DNA of 64,000 bases from Channallabes apus (Eukaryota; Chordata; Actinopteri; Siluriformes; Clariidae), in the NCBI GenBank assembly GCA_030522415.1, contig CM060127.1, positions 6,311,207-6,375,206 of the forward strand, written 5' to 3'. Each line of letters starts with the position of its first letter. The stretch's first letter is position 1. The notes under the pieces are model-generated. The model saw only the letters and a list, made by a program, of their open reading frames with translations. It did not search any database and had not been told where the DNA came from. This document shows positions 53,263-62,930 of the stretch, in pieces. The position numbers and the translations under genes are program-made.

Positions 53263-54183
53263 CCAGTTAGTTACAAGTGCCGCGTTCCGATCGGCAAGTC
53301 GTTCCCCGCGAAGTAAACTGCACAGGGAGCAGGGAGCACACTTTAAAGTGCACTGACATGGACCCCAGAAATCGGCAATCCACTGCTCTTCCTGTGATAT
53401 CCCGGATGTTAAGACTTGAATTTTTTCTACCTGAATTTGTCGACTTGAATTTGAAGACTCGCATTTTGTCAACCTGAATTTTGATACCTGAATTTTTCCA
53501 ACCTGAAATTTAATAGCAGAATTTTTTCAACCTGAATTTATGAGGCTGAAAAATAATGAAGATTGTATTTTTAACAATTGAATATATTTTTGAACAGCAA
53601 TTTAGTAAGGTGAATATTTTTGCATTGAATTTTAAATGCTTGCATTATATTTTCAGTTGAAATATACAACCACAATAAATTGCAGTGTGTAAAATTTCAA
53701 GCAGTGTAAATGCTGTAAGAATTTTTTCATTCAGATCAAATTTCAAAGCAGAAAAATTCAAACTGCTTTTTTGTGACAAGTTTTTTTTTCAGTTCATGTG
53801 ATTCAGTATGCTGTTTTGCTTTGAGGATTTTTGGCAATGTTATACTTCCATAAACAAAGTATAAATATTGTTCATTTGCTAAATTAAGTATCATGAATTT
53901 AACTGAATATCTATCTCTGTATTTTTTCACAAGAGTTTGTGACTGAAAGTGTCCTGTCTGCATCTGACTTCAGGAGACTCCTGACCAACCGGATCTAACG
54001 GTCATATTTACATGTAAAAGTCATAACGTACAGTTATAAAGTACAAAACGTTTCTGTTGGTGTTTAATAATTTTTTTTATTAATACTTATTTGTGGTGTT
54101 TTATGTTTTGTACATCTTTTCAAATTGAGACCTCATTTGTAAGTTGCTCCTGGTGTAAAATAAAAATCTCCGTTTTATCCCGT
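53263..54183. other. Promoter-side spacer of the integrase gene; no gene
   Basis: GC-richer at 53263-53420, then AT-rich with many imperfect copies of the motif ctgaattttt (53430-53640). No conserved frame. It leads into the E1-like arm at 54184. Confidence 0.5.
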
Positions 54184-56095
54184 TTGTCTGTTTCCTTCCT
54201 TCACAGAATTCTGTTGACCATGGCTTGAAATTTAATATCGTATATAATATTTAATATTGGCATAATATCCCTGCCCCAATTCTCACAGCTGTACAGTATG
54301 AATTGAAATAATAACAATAGTGTTTTTCTTTACTGAATAGGCAGAGCCTCTGAATACAGTGCGCCTTTTTAACGGGGGTGGGGATAAGAAAACAGCAGGG
54401 AAACTGACTGGCCATTTTAATAATTCATTGATACGTTGATGTCTTTGGTTTCGGCTGTGAGTGGATGCGCTGTAGTAATCCACGTTTTATACAAATTACA
54501 TAACCTGATTTCCCCCCCATTCATTTATATAAAAGCAGACATTTTGCTTTCTGTATCTGTATTTCAGTCATGATATACTAACATATTTTTGCCGTGTAGT
54601 GCGCGCCCAACATCTCACGGGCGAGGCTCCACACAGCTGACCAAATCGTCATTAGCGTGCCCCTCCCCCAAACAGCGCAGCGAGGAGCATTTACATTTAA
54701 ACAGCTTTTACAGGTGTGCTTTGCAAAGTCAGACACATACAAATGCAAATAATACACCTCCCCAAGTGAATAGCTGTTCTCACCTACAGTATACACTCGG
54801 AGAAACTAAAATCACCACTGTTCATGGTTTCAGCAAACTGGGGAGGATATTGGATCTTGCTTCAGGCCTCTTCTTAAATTTGTGTGAATGGCTGAAACGT
54901 GGTTGTGAATAAACCTTTTAATGAATTTAAAACGTTTGCGTGATCCCGCAGCGCTTGTGCGCTCTTTAACTTTGCCGAGTTTTGATCTAAAGTCAGATTA
55001 ACGCGCGCGCCGATATGAGAGATTAGATATCTCTTTCAGCAAACACATATTATAGGTGTTAAATAAGCACTGTCTATGCGGCGCTGGGAGAAACGCACGC
55101 CGATGTCAGTCCCTAGCAAGGAGTATTTACTTACATCTAAACTGAGTCATTTACATAAATCACTGATCACATTTAAACAATTTATTCATACAGATGTACA
55201 TGTTTTATAGGTTTGTTACTGAAGAACTGTGGCAGCGGGCACACCTAAAAATAAACGCAGGATTATTTTTTTTTTATAGTTTTATATAAATAAAAATGCT
55301 TTTATAAATGTGGGCTACTGTTATCTACCATTTTAATAATTCATTGATAAATTAGTGATTCCTTTGGTTTCGGCTGTGCTGCTGAAGGTGATCATGTCAT
55401 CTCGTCGTCCCCGCAGCAGTGAGCGCGCCTATAATTCACTTCTCATACGAATTACATAATGTAATAATTTTTTTTCATTAGTTTATATTAAAGCAGATAT
55501 TTCTCTTTCTATAAGTATATATTTTTCTCGTCTGTGAGGCGAGTATACACGGAGTTTGGGTTCATTTTCTGACGCGCTCAAGTTCACCAAAAACAATACA
55601 GAACCCCATTTACTTTATTTATTTAACAAAATCATAAAGTTTTTCGTCATTGTGAGTGCACCTAAATAAAAGTAGAGTCTTATAAAAGCTACAAATTTAA
55701 AGAACACAAAATATAAGATGACAAGACCCTACACGTGTAGCCTTTCTACTGTAATTACACATAATAAAAAGGTTCAATGTGTTAACGTTTACGTTGCTTA
55801 AATTTGATCCTAAAAAAACTGAATTTAATTTTAATTATAAATTTGTACTGTAATGTTACTACTGTGATTATGAATTCGTTTATTTACAATGTTTCACTTT
55901 ATTTTATCTGCAACGATGTGCAGCTGTGGACGACCTGCGCCTCATTAAGCCTGGAGAGAACGAGCTGATGCCTGAGGCGTCAGTCTATAGTTATATAGCG
56001 CCACTCAGCGGTAAAAGCCAGCAAACGCACAAACCCGAATGCTGACGCCATACACCGGCGACGGTAGAAGTCGCATACTGCTTGTGCACCCACTG
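54184..56095 (-). mobile_element. E2: terminal arm, inverted copy of the E1 left arm
   Basis: Read in reverse, this segment follows E1 from 8780 to about 13147, lacking the duplication and the nested insertion. Matches include the terminus CAGTGGGTGCACAAGCAG, the block cagctgtggacgacctgcgc, the block ctacacgtgtagcctttcta, the gtgcacctaaata region and the inner gaattctgtgaaggaagg. The terminus at 56095 is flanked by TA and interrupts an RTE LINE. The arm lies directly upstream of the integrase gene, so the gene and arm probably form one element, E2. Its other end was not located. Confidence 0.75.
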
Positions 56096-56096
56096 T

Positions 56097-57043
56097 ACAT
56101 GTCCTGCACCACTCTAACATACTTCTCTGCCACTTCAGACTTCCTCATACAACACCACAGCTCCTCTCTCGGCAACCTGTCGTACACTTGACACAATGCA
56201 ACTCTTTATTACCTTCTCTGTACTTCTCCACCAGCATCCTCAAACTAATTACTGCATCTGATGTACTCTTTCTAGGCATAAAACCATATTGCTGCTCACA
56301 AATTCTCACCTCTACCCTTAACCTAGCCTCCACTACTCTTTCCCACAGCTTCATTGTATGGTTCATTAGTTTTATACCTCTGTAATTGCCACAGCTCTGT
56401 ACATCTCCCTTGTTCTTAAAAATCGGCACCAATACACTTCTCCTCCATTCCTCTGGAATCCTCTCACTCTCCAAGATCTCGTTAAACAAACTAGTCAGAA
56501 ACTCTACTGCCACCTCTTCTAAGCACTTCCATACCTCCACAGGTATATCATCAGGACCAACAGCCTTTCCACTCTTCATCCTCTTCAACTCCCTTCTCAC
56601 CTCACTTTTACTAATATTTGCTATTTCCTGCTCCACAACAGTCACCTCTTCTACTCTTTGTTCTCTTTCGTTTTCCTCATTCATCAACTCCTCAAAGTAC
56701 TCCTTCCATCTTCCCATCACCCTTCTGGCATCTGTCAGTACATTTCCATCTCTATCTTTAATCACTCTAACCTGCTGCACATCCTTCCCATCTCTATCTC
56801 TTTGCCTCGCCAACCTGTACAGATCCACCTCTCCCTTCTTACTGTCCAGCCTAGCATGCAAGTCCTCATATGCTCTCAGTCCACCTGAGTGCTTCTGCCT
56901 CCGCTCTTATGTCACCCTATGTTCCTGCCTCTTCTGGAAGAAAGTATTTACTACTGCCATTTCCATCCTCTTTGCAAAGTCCACCACCATCTGTCCTTCT
57001 ACATTACTGTCCTGAAGACCAAACCTGACCATCACATTTTATT
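56097..57043 (-). pseudogene. RTE-clade LINE reverse transcriptase fragment
   Basis: Minus-strand frame 56145-56861 has VMGRWKEYFEELMNEEN, RELKRMKSGKAVGPDDIPVE and CGNYRGIKLMNHTMKLWER, then FMPRKSTSDAVISLRMLVEK: the fingers and motif 2 region of an RTE-type (Rex3/BovB-like) RT. Near 56190 a small deletion removes the usual DLEKA motif A; the sequence continues as YDRLPREELWCCMRK in another frame. Downstream RT is cut by the E2 terminus within RVVQDMY. The upstream part (near 56930) resembles the end of the endonuclease domain (VVDFAKRMEMAVVNTFFQKR). Confidence 0.85.
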
Positions 57044-57164
57044 CGCATCATTGATTTGGCAAATGTTTTACGTCGGATGCCCTTCCTGACACAACCCTCT
57101 GCATTTATCCAGACTTGGGACTGGCACAAGAAGACACTGGATTGCGCCCCCCCCTCCCCATGGT

Positions 57165-57165
<1 letters not shown>
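57044..57165 (+). repeat. RTE/SINE 3'-tail-like sequence
   Basis: ggcaaatgttttacgtcgga followed by tgcccttcctgacacaaccc is a common fish retroposon 3' end, here in the opposite orientation to the RTE ORF and followed by a (TA)n tract. Confidence 0.6.

Positions 57166-57167
<2 letters not shown>

Positions 57168-57228
<61 letters not shown>
57168..57228. repeat. (TA)n microsatellite
   Basis: About 60 bases of TA next to the Tc1 terminus. Confidence 0.95.
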
Positions 57229-57233
<5 letters not shown>

Positions 57234-58830
57234 TGGTGTGAAAAACTATTTGCCCCCCTCCTGATTTCTTATTCTTTTGCATGTTTGTCACACAAAATGT
57301 TTCTGATCTTCAAACACATTTAACTATTAGTCAAAGATAACACAAGTAAACACAAAATGCAGTTTTTAAATAAGGGATTTTATTATTTAGGAAGAAAAAA
57401 AATCCAAACCTACATGGCCCTGTGTGAAAAAGTAATTGCCCTCTGAACCTAATAACTGGTTGGGCCACCCTTAGCAGCAATAACTGCAATCAAGCGTTTG
57501 CGATAACTTGCAATGAGTCTTTTACAGCGCTCTGGGGGAATTTTGGCCCACTCATCTTTGCAGAATTGTTGTAATTCAGCTTTATTTGAGGGTTTTCTAG
57601 CATGAACCGCCTTTTTAAGGTCATGCCACAACATCTCAATAGGATTCAGGTCAGGACTTTGACTAGGCCACTCCAAAGTCTTCATTTTGTTTTTCTTCAG
57701 CCATTCAGAGGTGGATTTGCTGGTGTGTTTTGGGTCATTGTCCTGCTGCAGCACCCAAGATCGCTTCAGCTTGAGTTGACGAACAGATGGCCGGACATTC
57801 TCCTTCAGGATTTTTTGGTAGACAGTAGAATTCATGGTTCCATCTATCACGGCAAGCCTTCCAGGTCCTGAAGCAGCAAAACAACCCCAGACCATCACAC
57901 TACCACCACCATATTTTACTGTTGGTATGATGTTCTTTTTCTGAAATGCTGTGTTAATTTTACGCCAGATGTAACGGGACACGCACCTTTCAAAAAGTTA
58001 AACTTTTGTCTCGTCGGTCCACAAGGTATTTTCCCAAAAGTCTTGGCAATCATTGAGATGTTTTTTTAGCAAAATTGAGACGAGCCTTAATGTACTTTTT
58101 GCTTAAAAGTGGTTTGCGCCTTGGAAATCTGCCATGCAGGCCGTTTTTGCCCAGTCTCTTTCTTATGGTGGAGTCGTGAACACTGACCTTAATTGAGGCA
58201 AGTGAGGCCTGCAGTTCTTTAGATGTTGTCCTGGGGTCTTTTGTGGCCTCTCGGATGAGTTGTCTCTGCTCGCTTGGGGTAATTTTGGTCGGCCGGCCAC
58301 TCCTGGGAAGATTCACCACTGTTCCATGTTTTTGCTATTTGTGGATAATGGCTCTCACTGTGGTTCGCTGGAGTCCCAAAGGTTTAGAAATGGCTTTATA
58401 ACCTTTACTAGACTGATAGATCTCAATTACTTTTGTTCTCATTTGTTCCTGAATTTCTTTGGATCTTGGCATGATGTCTAGCTTTTGAGGTGCTTTTGGT
58501 CTACTTCTCTGTGTCAGGTAGCTCCTATTTAACTGATTTCTTGATTGAAACAGGTGTGGGGGTGACTACAGAAATTGAACTCAGGTGTGATAAACCACAG
58601 TTAAGTTATTTTTTAACAAGGGGGGCAATCACTTTTTCACACAGGGCCATGTAGATTTGGAGTTTTTTTTCTCCCTTAATAACGTAAACCTTAAAAACTG
58701 CATTTTGTGTTCAATTATGTTATCTTTGACTAATAGTTAAAGCTTTTTGATGAGCAGAAACATTTAAGTGTGACAAACATGCAAAAGAATAAGAAATCAG
58801 GAAGGGGGCAAATAGTTTTTCACACCACTG
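57229..58830 (-). mobile_element. Tc1-family transposon, minus strand
   Basis: Same family as the copy at 44846-46369, in reverse. Left end cattggtgtgaaaaactatt (one base changed at the terminus), right end tagtttttcacaccactg followed by TA at 58831-58832. The left target lies in TA-rich sequence. It is about 80 bp longer than the first copy and keeps the transposase 3' end that the other lacks. Confidence 0.92.
57449..58470 (-). pseudogene. Tc1 transposase (DD34E), broken
   Basis: Minus-strand frames 58319-58050 (helix-turn-helix region, GRPTKITPSEQRQLIREATK) and 57982-57449 (catalytic domain with VLQQDNDPKHTSKSTSEW and SPDLNPIEMLWHDLKKAV, ending CKRLIASYRKRLIAVIAAKGG). The start (MPRSKEIQEQMRTKVIEIY) is near 58470. 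A one-base shift near 58060 and a stop around 58000 (after KTKV) separate the halves. It complements the lesions of the other copy, and the 3' end here shows what that copy lost. Confidence 0.92.
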
Positions 58831-58832
58831 TA

Positions 58833-59290
58833 TATATATTCATTATTCCACCAGCATCAGCAGGGTGACCAGCATACCAGCACCAGCATAGCAACATCTG
58901 ATGGTAGGCTGTTCATTACCCCATCAAATGTTGGGATGGTATAAAAGCCAGAATACATGCAAATATTACAACGCTTCTTTTGTTTCATGTATATTACTAA
59001 CTCATTATTTACAAGACAATATTCAGATCATTAAATAAAATATAGAATAGAATCATTATAAAATCAACTTTATTAGCCAACATAAGCAGTAACAATATGT
59101 AGCAATATGTCAAATATGCACATTTGTAACAATATGATTTCTTAACAATCAATAAGTTTTGAGAAAAGATTAATAACTTAACAAAATATGAAAGAAACCT
59201 CTTATTAGTTATGTTCACACTATTGCTTCTCCTATTGATAACACAACCCTAATTTGTCTCCTGCACACAAACATGACAATAACAACTTAC
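58833..59290. other. AT-rich spacer 3' of the BEN gene; no gene
   Basis: Only a few retroposon-like words (ccaccagcatcagcagggtg) near 58850 and AT-rich sequence were seen. Probably 3' flank or intron of the BEN-domain gene. Confidence 0.45.
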
Positions 59291-59815
59291 CCCAACTTTT
59301 TGTTTGTTAATGTCCATTATTTTTTCTGTAATGTAACGTACAACTTTCCCCAGTCTGGCTTCTAATTCTGTCTCCTTCATGTTTTTGTCTTGAAGCCATT
59401 CTTTGATGGCATCAAAATGATTGCAGTCTATAAGAGTATTGACAATAATCCATACAAAGAAAAGATGATAAACTGTTATAACTGTAGCTTTTTGTGCATG
59501 TGTGCATTCTTGTTTGTCTGTACACTGTGATATACAATATAGTATAGAATCTTTTGGCTTCCTTCAAACAGCAAGTAGCATCTGCTACCAAGGATGACAT
59601 ACCTTTTAATGTTGTGAGTTTCTGTGGTGTTAAAGGCTGTCTGGTGGTTTTTGTAGTAGGACACTCTTTCCCTGTTAGGCTCCTTTCCCCCAATGTTTTT
59701 GTACCCCAAAACGCCACTGCTAACTCCTTCATAAACAAAGAGTCTTTGGTGTTGTTTTTGATACTGGACCAGGCCTCTTTATGGACTGTAATTTCTCCTC
59801 CCAAGAGAATTTAAC
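59291..59815 (-). CDS. BEN-domain protein, two exons, partial
   Basis: Exon 1 (about 59815-59603, minus strand) has GGEITVHKEAWSSIKNNTKD, SLFMKELAVAFWGTKTLGER and RQPLTPQKLTTLK, the first half of a BEN domain; it ends at the donor AAAAG|GTATGT. Exon 2 (59427-59291) starts after an acceptor (acTCTTATAG) with DCNHFDAIKEWLQDKNMKET and ends at G|GTAAGTT. The join is in frame (AAA-GAC). BEN domains bind DNA or chromatin partners in host repressors and are also found in viral and transposon proteins. No stops lie in the two exons. Upstream sequence is an E1-type terminus at 59817, so the true start and any earlier exons are unknown; an ATG at 59804 is available. Whether this is a host gene or transposon cargo cannot be decided. 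Confidence 0.7.
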
Positions 59816-59816
59816 T

Positions 59817-60093
59817 ACAGTGGTTACAAAATCGGAATAACCATCCCGCCGCGCATACCGCCGTTTAAAGGCAACAGCGGCCAAAATAAATCAGTTGCAT
59901 TTCAAAGTCATTCGTAAAATGGCCGCCAGGTGGCGCAAAGTGACATTTTCATCGCAGTAAATACAACAGTGATGGTAATTTCCACAACAAACATGAAAAA
60001 TCTGAACCAGAGCTATTGATGTGTACTGTACAATAATGAGTAAAAAAAATTATAGTAGATTTATTAACTGAAATAAATGACCATATTTTTCAA
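59817..60093 (+). mobile_element. E3: third terminus of the E1-type transposon family
   Basis: TA at 59815-59816 precedes CAGTGGTTACAAAATCGG. Reading inward, acagcggccaaaataaatca, gcatttca, and ggccgccaggtggcgcaaag correspond to the E1 right end read inward from 16407 (cagcggccaaaataaaccag, gcatttca, gaccgccaggtggcgcaaat). Farther in, taatttccacaacaaacatg corresponds to taatttacacatccaacaaa. Similarity fades near 60030. The segment is cut by an inverted hAT fragment at 60094. Its other end was not found. Confidence 0.6.
59923..59936 (+). promoter_or_regulatory. CTCF-like motif in E3 terminus
   Basis: CCGCCAGGTGGCGC, matching the core of the vertebrate CTCF motif; same position as the copy at 16288-16302 in E1. 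Function is inferred. Confidence 0.3.
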
Positions 60094-60303
60094 GAGAATT
60101 TTCAAGCCCCACTCATCAAACAAAATTATAACGAAATCGCCCAAGTTTACTATTTATTTAAATATAAATTTCTAAACCAATAAGATCAAATAACACCAAG
60201 TTATTATTATAACAGGCTTACTTCGTCACTTATCAAAGAAGTACACTTGCTTTCAAAGAAGTCGAGTGGCTTATTAACGTCTCTGGTGTGCATTGTCTCT
60301 AAG
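60094..60303 (-). mobile_element. hAT fragment in reverse, same family as 553-2166
   Basis: Read in reverse this matches about 1775-2110 of the hAT relic with gaps: cacttagagacaatgcacac, cacgttaataa-like sequence, ttggtgttatttgatcttat, and gcgatttcgttataatttt. No terminal inverted repeat or target duplication is present, so it is a truncated fragment. Confidence 0.8.
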
Positions 60304-60376
60304 TGGCCGCTTGGTGTAGCGGTTAGAACGCTCGGCCAGAGATCTGCAAAGCCCCGGTTTGAATCCCGAGTGATGA
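60304..60376 (+). repeat. tRNA-like head with pol III promoter boxes
   Basis: TGGTGTAGCGGTTAGAACGC resembles a tRNA A box/D arm and GGTTTGAATCC a B box, about 33 bases apart. The anticodon and acceptor stems do not pair convincingly, so this is a tRNA pseudogene or SINE head rather than a working tRNA. An inverted gttttaaaattgttttattt repeat follows. Confidence 0.45.
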
Positions 60377-60589
60377 TGTTTTAAAATTGTTTTATTTTAA
60401 AACTAAATAAAATGTTTTAAGTGCGCTTAAGATAGAGTCTTATAAAGGCTATGTAGACTTATATAGTTTTATTATATATTTTTTGCACATTAATCTGAGT
60501 CCTCATCTGTTAGATCTGTTTATTTATTTTTTTTGCCGGCTTTGCGCGGCAGCGTGCGGGAAGCTGTGAAAATGCACTTCATTACCTGT

Positions 60590-60767
60590 AGGGGGAAGTC
60601 GTGTTTCAGTCTGAAGTATTGAGTGTCTACTGAAGCCGAAAATGTGTCCAAATTAAACCGCGCATGCGTGTTTGGAGACGCTGTGCCCGCGCTGTGTATC
60701 AGTCGGTTGGGAATCATCATGGAGGTACAACACGGCGTGGCTGGAGCTGGAGTTTGTCGTGTTCGAG
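60590..60767 (+). other. Candidate 5' exon ending in a splice donor
   Basis: CpG-richer sequence containing an ATG at 60719 (ATGGAGGTACAACACGGCGT) and ending at a consensus donor, CGAG|GTAAGT at 60767. If spliced to the exon at 61411 the ATG frame runs into a TGA after eight codons, so this is more likely an untranslated first exon. No known protein was recognised. Confidence 0.3.
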
Positions 60768-61410
60768 GTAAGTTTAGCTTTCTTTTTTGGATGTGATTCT
60801 CGCTTTCATGACTCCCAATTAATGTTCATCTTAATCTCAGGACTTACAATTAGCAATATTTCAGTTTTTAATAGTGTGGAGATTCACAAAACACCGTTTT
60901 CGTGTAAAAACCTGAACCTACGGAGCCCTCCAGGGGTCCTGTGGTAAATAAATAAATAATAAACGAACCGAGCACGCGGATTAATACACCGAGATATGTG
61001 TTTCTTACCCCCACACCTCGTGAAAACGGCGTGTTAATAAGTTACAAGTTAAATTTCAACTGTAAAGAACCTGTACATATGTTCATACAGTATTGACAGC
61101 AGCTCTACTTTGTCTAAATCGCATTGCAGACAATAAAAATAAGTCGAGTCATCCTGTGACCCTGCATGCTTAATCTTTCCACACATGATTCTTGCTTCTC
61201 ACTTTTTCCTTAATCCTTCGCTGTTCTATCTTGTATTTTTCTAACGGTGTCAGAAACTTTGTGTTAGTAGCACTGCTTGACATGCTTGATGCCTTCCTCT
61301 TTTGTAATTTGCTTTGGATAAAGGCAAAACTTACAAAAGATGAAGAAATGCCTAAATGTAGTTGTACGAATAAAAGATTATGTAATGATACAATGTAAAT
61401 ATTTTCACAG

Positions 61411-61467
61411 AAACAAAGCGTAAAGATGAGACATGAATCTGAAGAGGATGTCTTTGATGATTTCCTG
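61411..61467 (+). other. Candidate short coding exon
   Basis: Bounded by an acceptor (attttcacag) and a donor (CTG|GTAAAG). One frame has ATG in a good context (aaagATGa) and encodes MRHESEEDVFDDFL, ending in phase 0. It would fit as the start-codon exon of a gene continuing to the right, but no further exons were recognised. Confidence 0.3.
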
Positions 61468-61744
61468 GTAAAGCATTGTTTTCTTATTAATTATACAATT
61501 TATTAATACCTTGAATATAGTGTTTGTTGCATTGGACAGAAGCATATAAATGCAAATGAATATATAAATCTGAGTAATTATTGAACGAATTTTCATGTTT
61601 GGACTAACCCTTTAAATACAAACTCAGCATTCATCATAGGATTTCCTGACACTGTAAAGGTGCAGAGTAATCTATGGAGTGTAGCCATCTCATGCCATGC
61701 TTTACAATGTTTTATTGATGCAAGATTATTGCTAAAGCAATTTA

Positions 61745-61748
<4 letters not shown>

Positions 61749-61819
<71 letters not shown>
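61749..61819. repeat. (TA)n(TG)n microsatellite
   Basis: About 35 bases of TA then about 35 bases of TG. Confidence 0.95.
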
Positions 61820-61821
<2 letters not shown>

Positions 61822-61925
61822 CCGGTGCAAGGGCCATTGTCACTCATACTGTCGTAGTTTTTAGAGCCCTAAAAAAGCATTCGCTAGTAAGTAAGTAAAT
61901 AAAAGACAAATTAATAAATAGTTTT

Positions 61926-61928
<3 letters not shown>

Positions 61929-61979
<51 letters not shown>
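61929..61979. repeat. (TA)n microsatellite
   Basis: About 50 bases of TA. Confidence 0.95.
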
Positions 61980-61981
<2 letters not shown>

Positions 61982-62124
61982 GGAAATATGTATAAAGAAA
62001 ATATAATTAATATTTTCATGTTTATTTAAAAAAACAAACATTTTAATGGTTAGTGACTGTTGCAGACATTTACACTATTTTTGAGAACTATTAAGTTCTC
62101 CTTCAACCTGTCATACCCGATAAC

Positions 62125-62243
62125 TGCCCCTTTGATCTGCTGGGTACGGCGGGGCGTCGACTGCTGATCAGTGTGTGTAAAGTACGCTACTTTACACTGA
62201 TCAGCAATCGACGCCCCGCCATACCCACCAGATCAAAGGGGCA
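62125..62243. repeat. Long hairpin (about 57-bp arms)
   Basis: The left arm begins tgcccctttgatctgctggg at 62125 and ends near aaagtac at 62185. The right arm, from about 62188, reads tactttacactgatcagca and later ccagatcaaaggggca at 62243, the reverse complement with a few mismatches. The loop is only a few bases. No target duplication was fixed. It could be a foldback MITE or a structured RNA; see findings. Confidence 0.9.
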
Positions 62244-62249
62244 CACTCA

Positions 62250-62930
62250 TAAACTCTCCGTGTGCACACACACAAACTCTCCGTGCACAGACATAAACTC
62301 TCCGTGCACACACACACGATTTATAGATAAAATGCAGACATAAACACGCCAACCCCCAGGAAAACAACAAACACAAATATATAGACTACATTACTCGCTT
62401 TTCCAACACGCTAGCGCGCTCCGATGTGAGCCGATTTATTCTAGTCATAATTAGAGAATATAGAGAGATTAATAACAGAGAAAGCATAATAAGATGTCTA
62501 TACAGTAAATAAAAAGAAAAGTATCAAATCCAACTATTAAGTCTGATTTTATTGCTATCATTAACCATTTATGTTATATATTTATTTTATATTATTTTAT
62601 TTTATATTACATTATTTTTTATATATTATATTTACACAATGCTTGCTCTGAAGGACTTTATCTAAAAGCCAGACTGACCAAGTTTCTAATTCACTGCTGA
62701 AGTAGTTAAATATGCTTTATACTGTAGATACGTATAGGTTACATTTTAAAAGTACAATCGCAAGTAAATTACAAACTGAATGTAATGTAAAATATGAATA
62801 AACCAGTATTAGACACAGATATACGATATGGTAGTATATACAATGAAAAAGCTATTTACACGAGTGCTCAAATGTAAAGCAAACGCAATTATTAATTTAT
62901 TGTGTACAGATGTCGCCTTTAAGACTGCGC
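62250..62930. other. No gene seen; short CTCTCCGTG-type repeats then AT-rich
   Basis: The motif aaactctccgtg occurs three times at 62252-62305. AT-rich sequence follows. The phrase aaggactttatctaaaagcc appears here (62653) and again at 63054. Confidence 0.5.

Noticed and set aside
8780..56095. One giant 47-kb transposon bounded by the inverted E1/E2 arms
   Set aside because: The left arm has its own matching right terminus at 16407 with TA, and Pao gag continues on both sides of it. The right arm interrupts an unrelated RTE LINE. They are better read as two insertions of one family.
56188..57089. Plus-strand serine-rich frames, the longest 209 residues
   Set aside because: They are opposite-strand shadows of the RTE reverse transcriptase.
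60304..60376. A functional tRNA gene
   Set aside because: Promoter-box-like words are present, but the acceptor and anticodon stems do not pair and no clear anticodon loop could be drawn.
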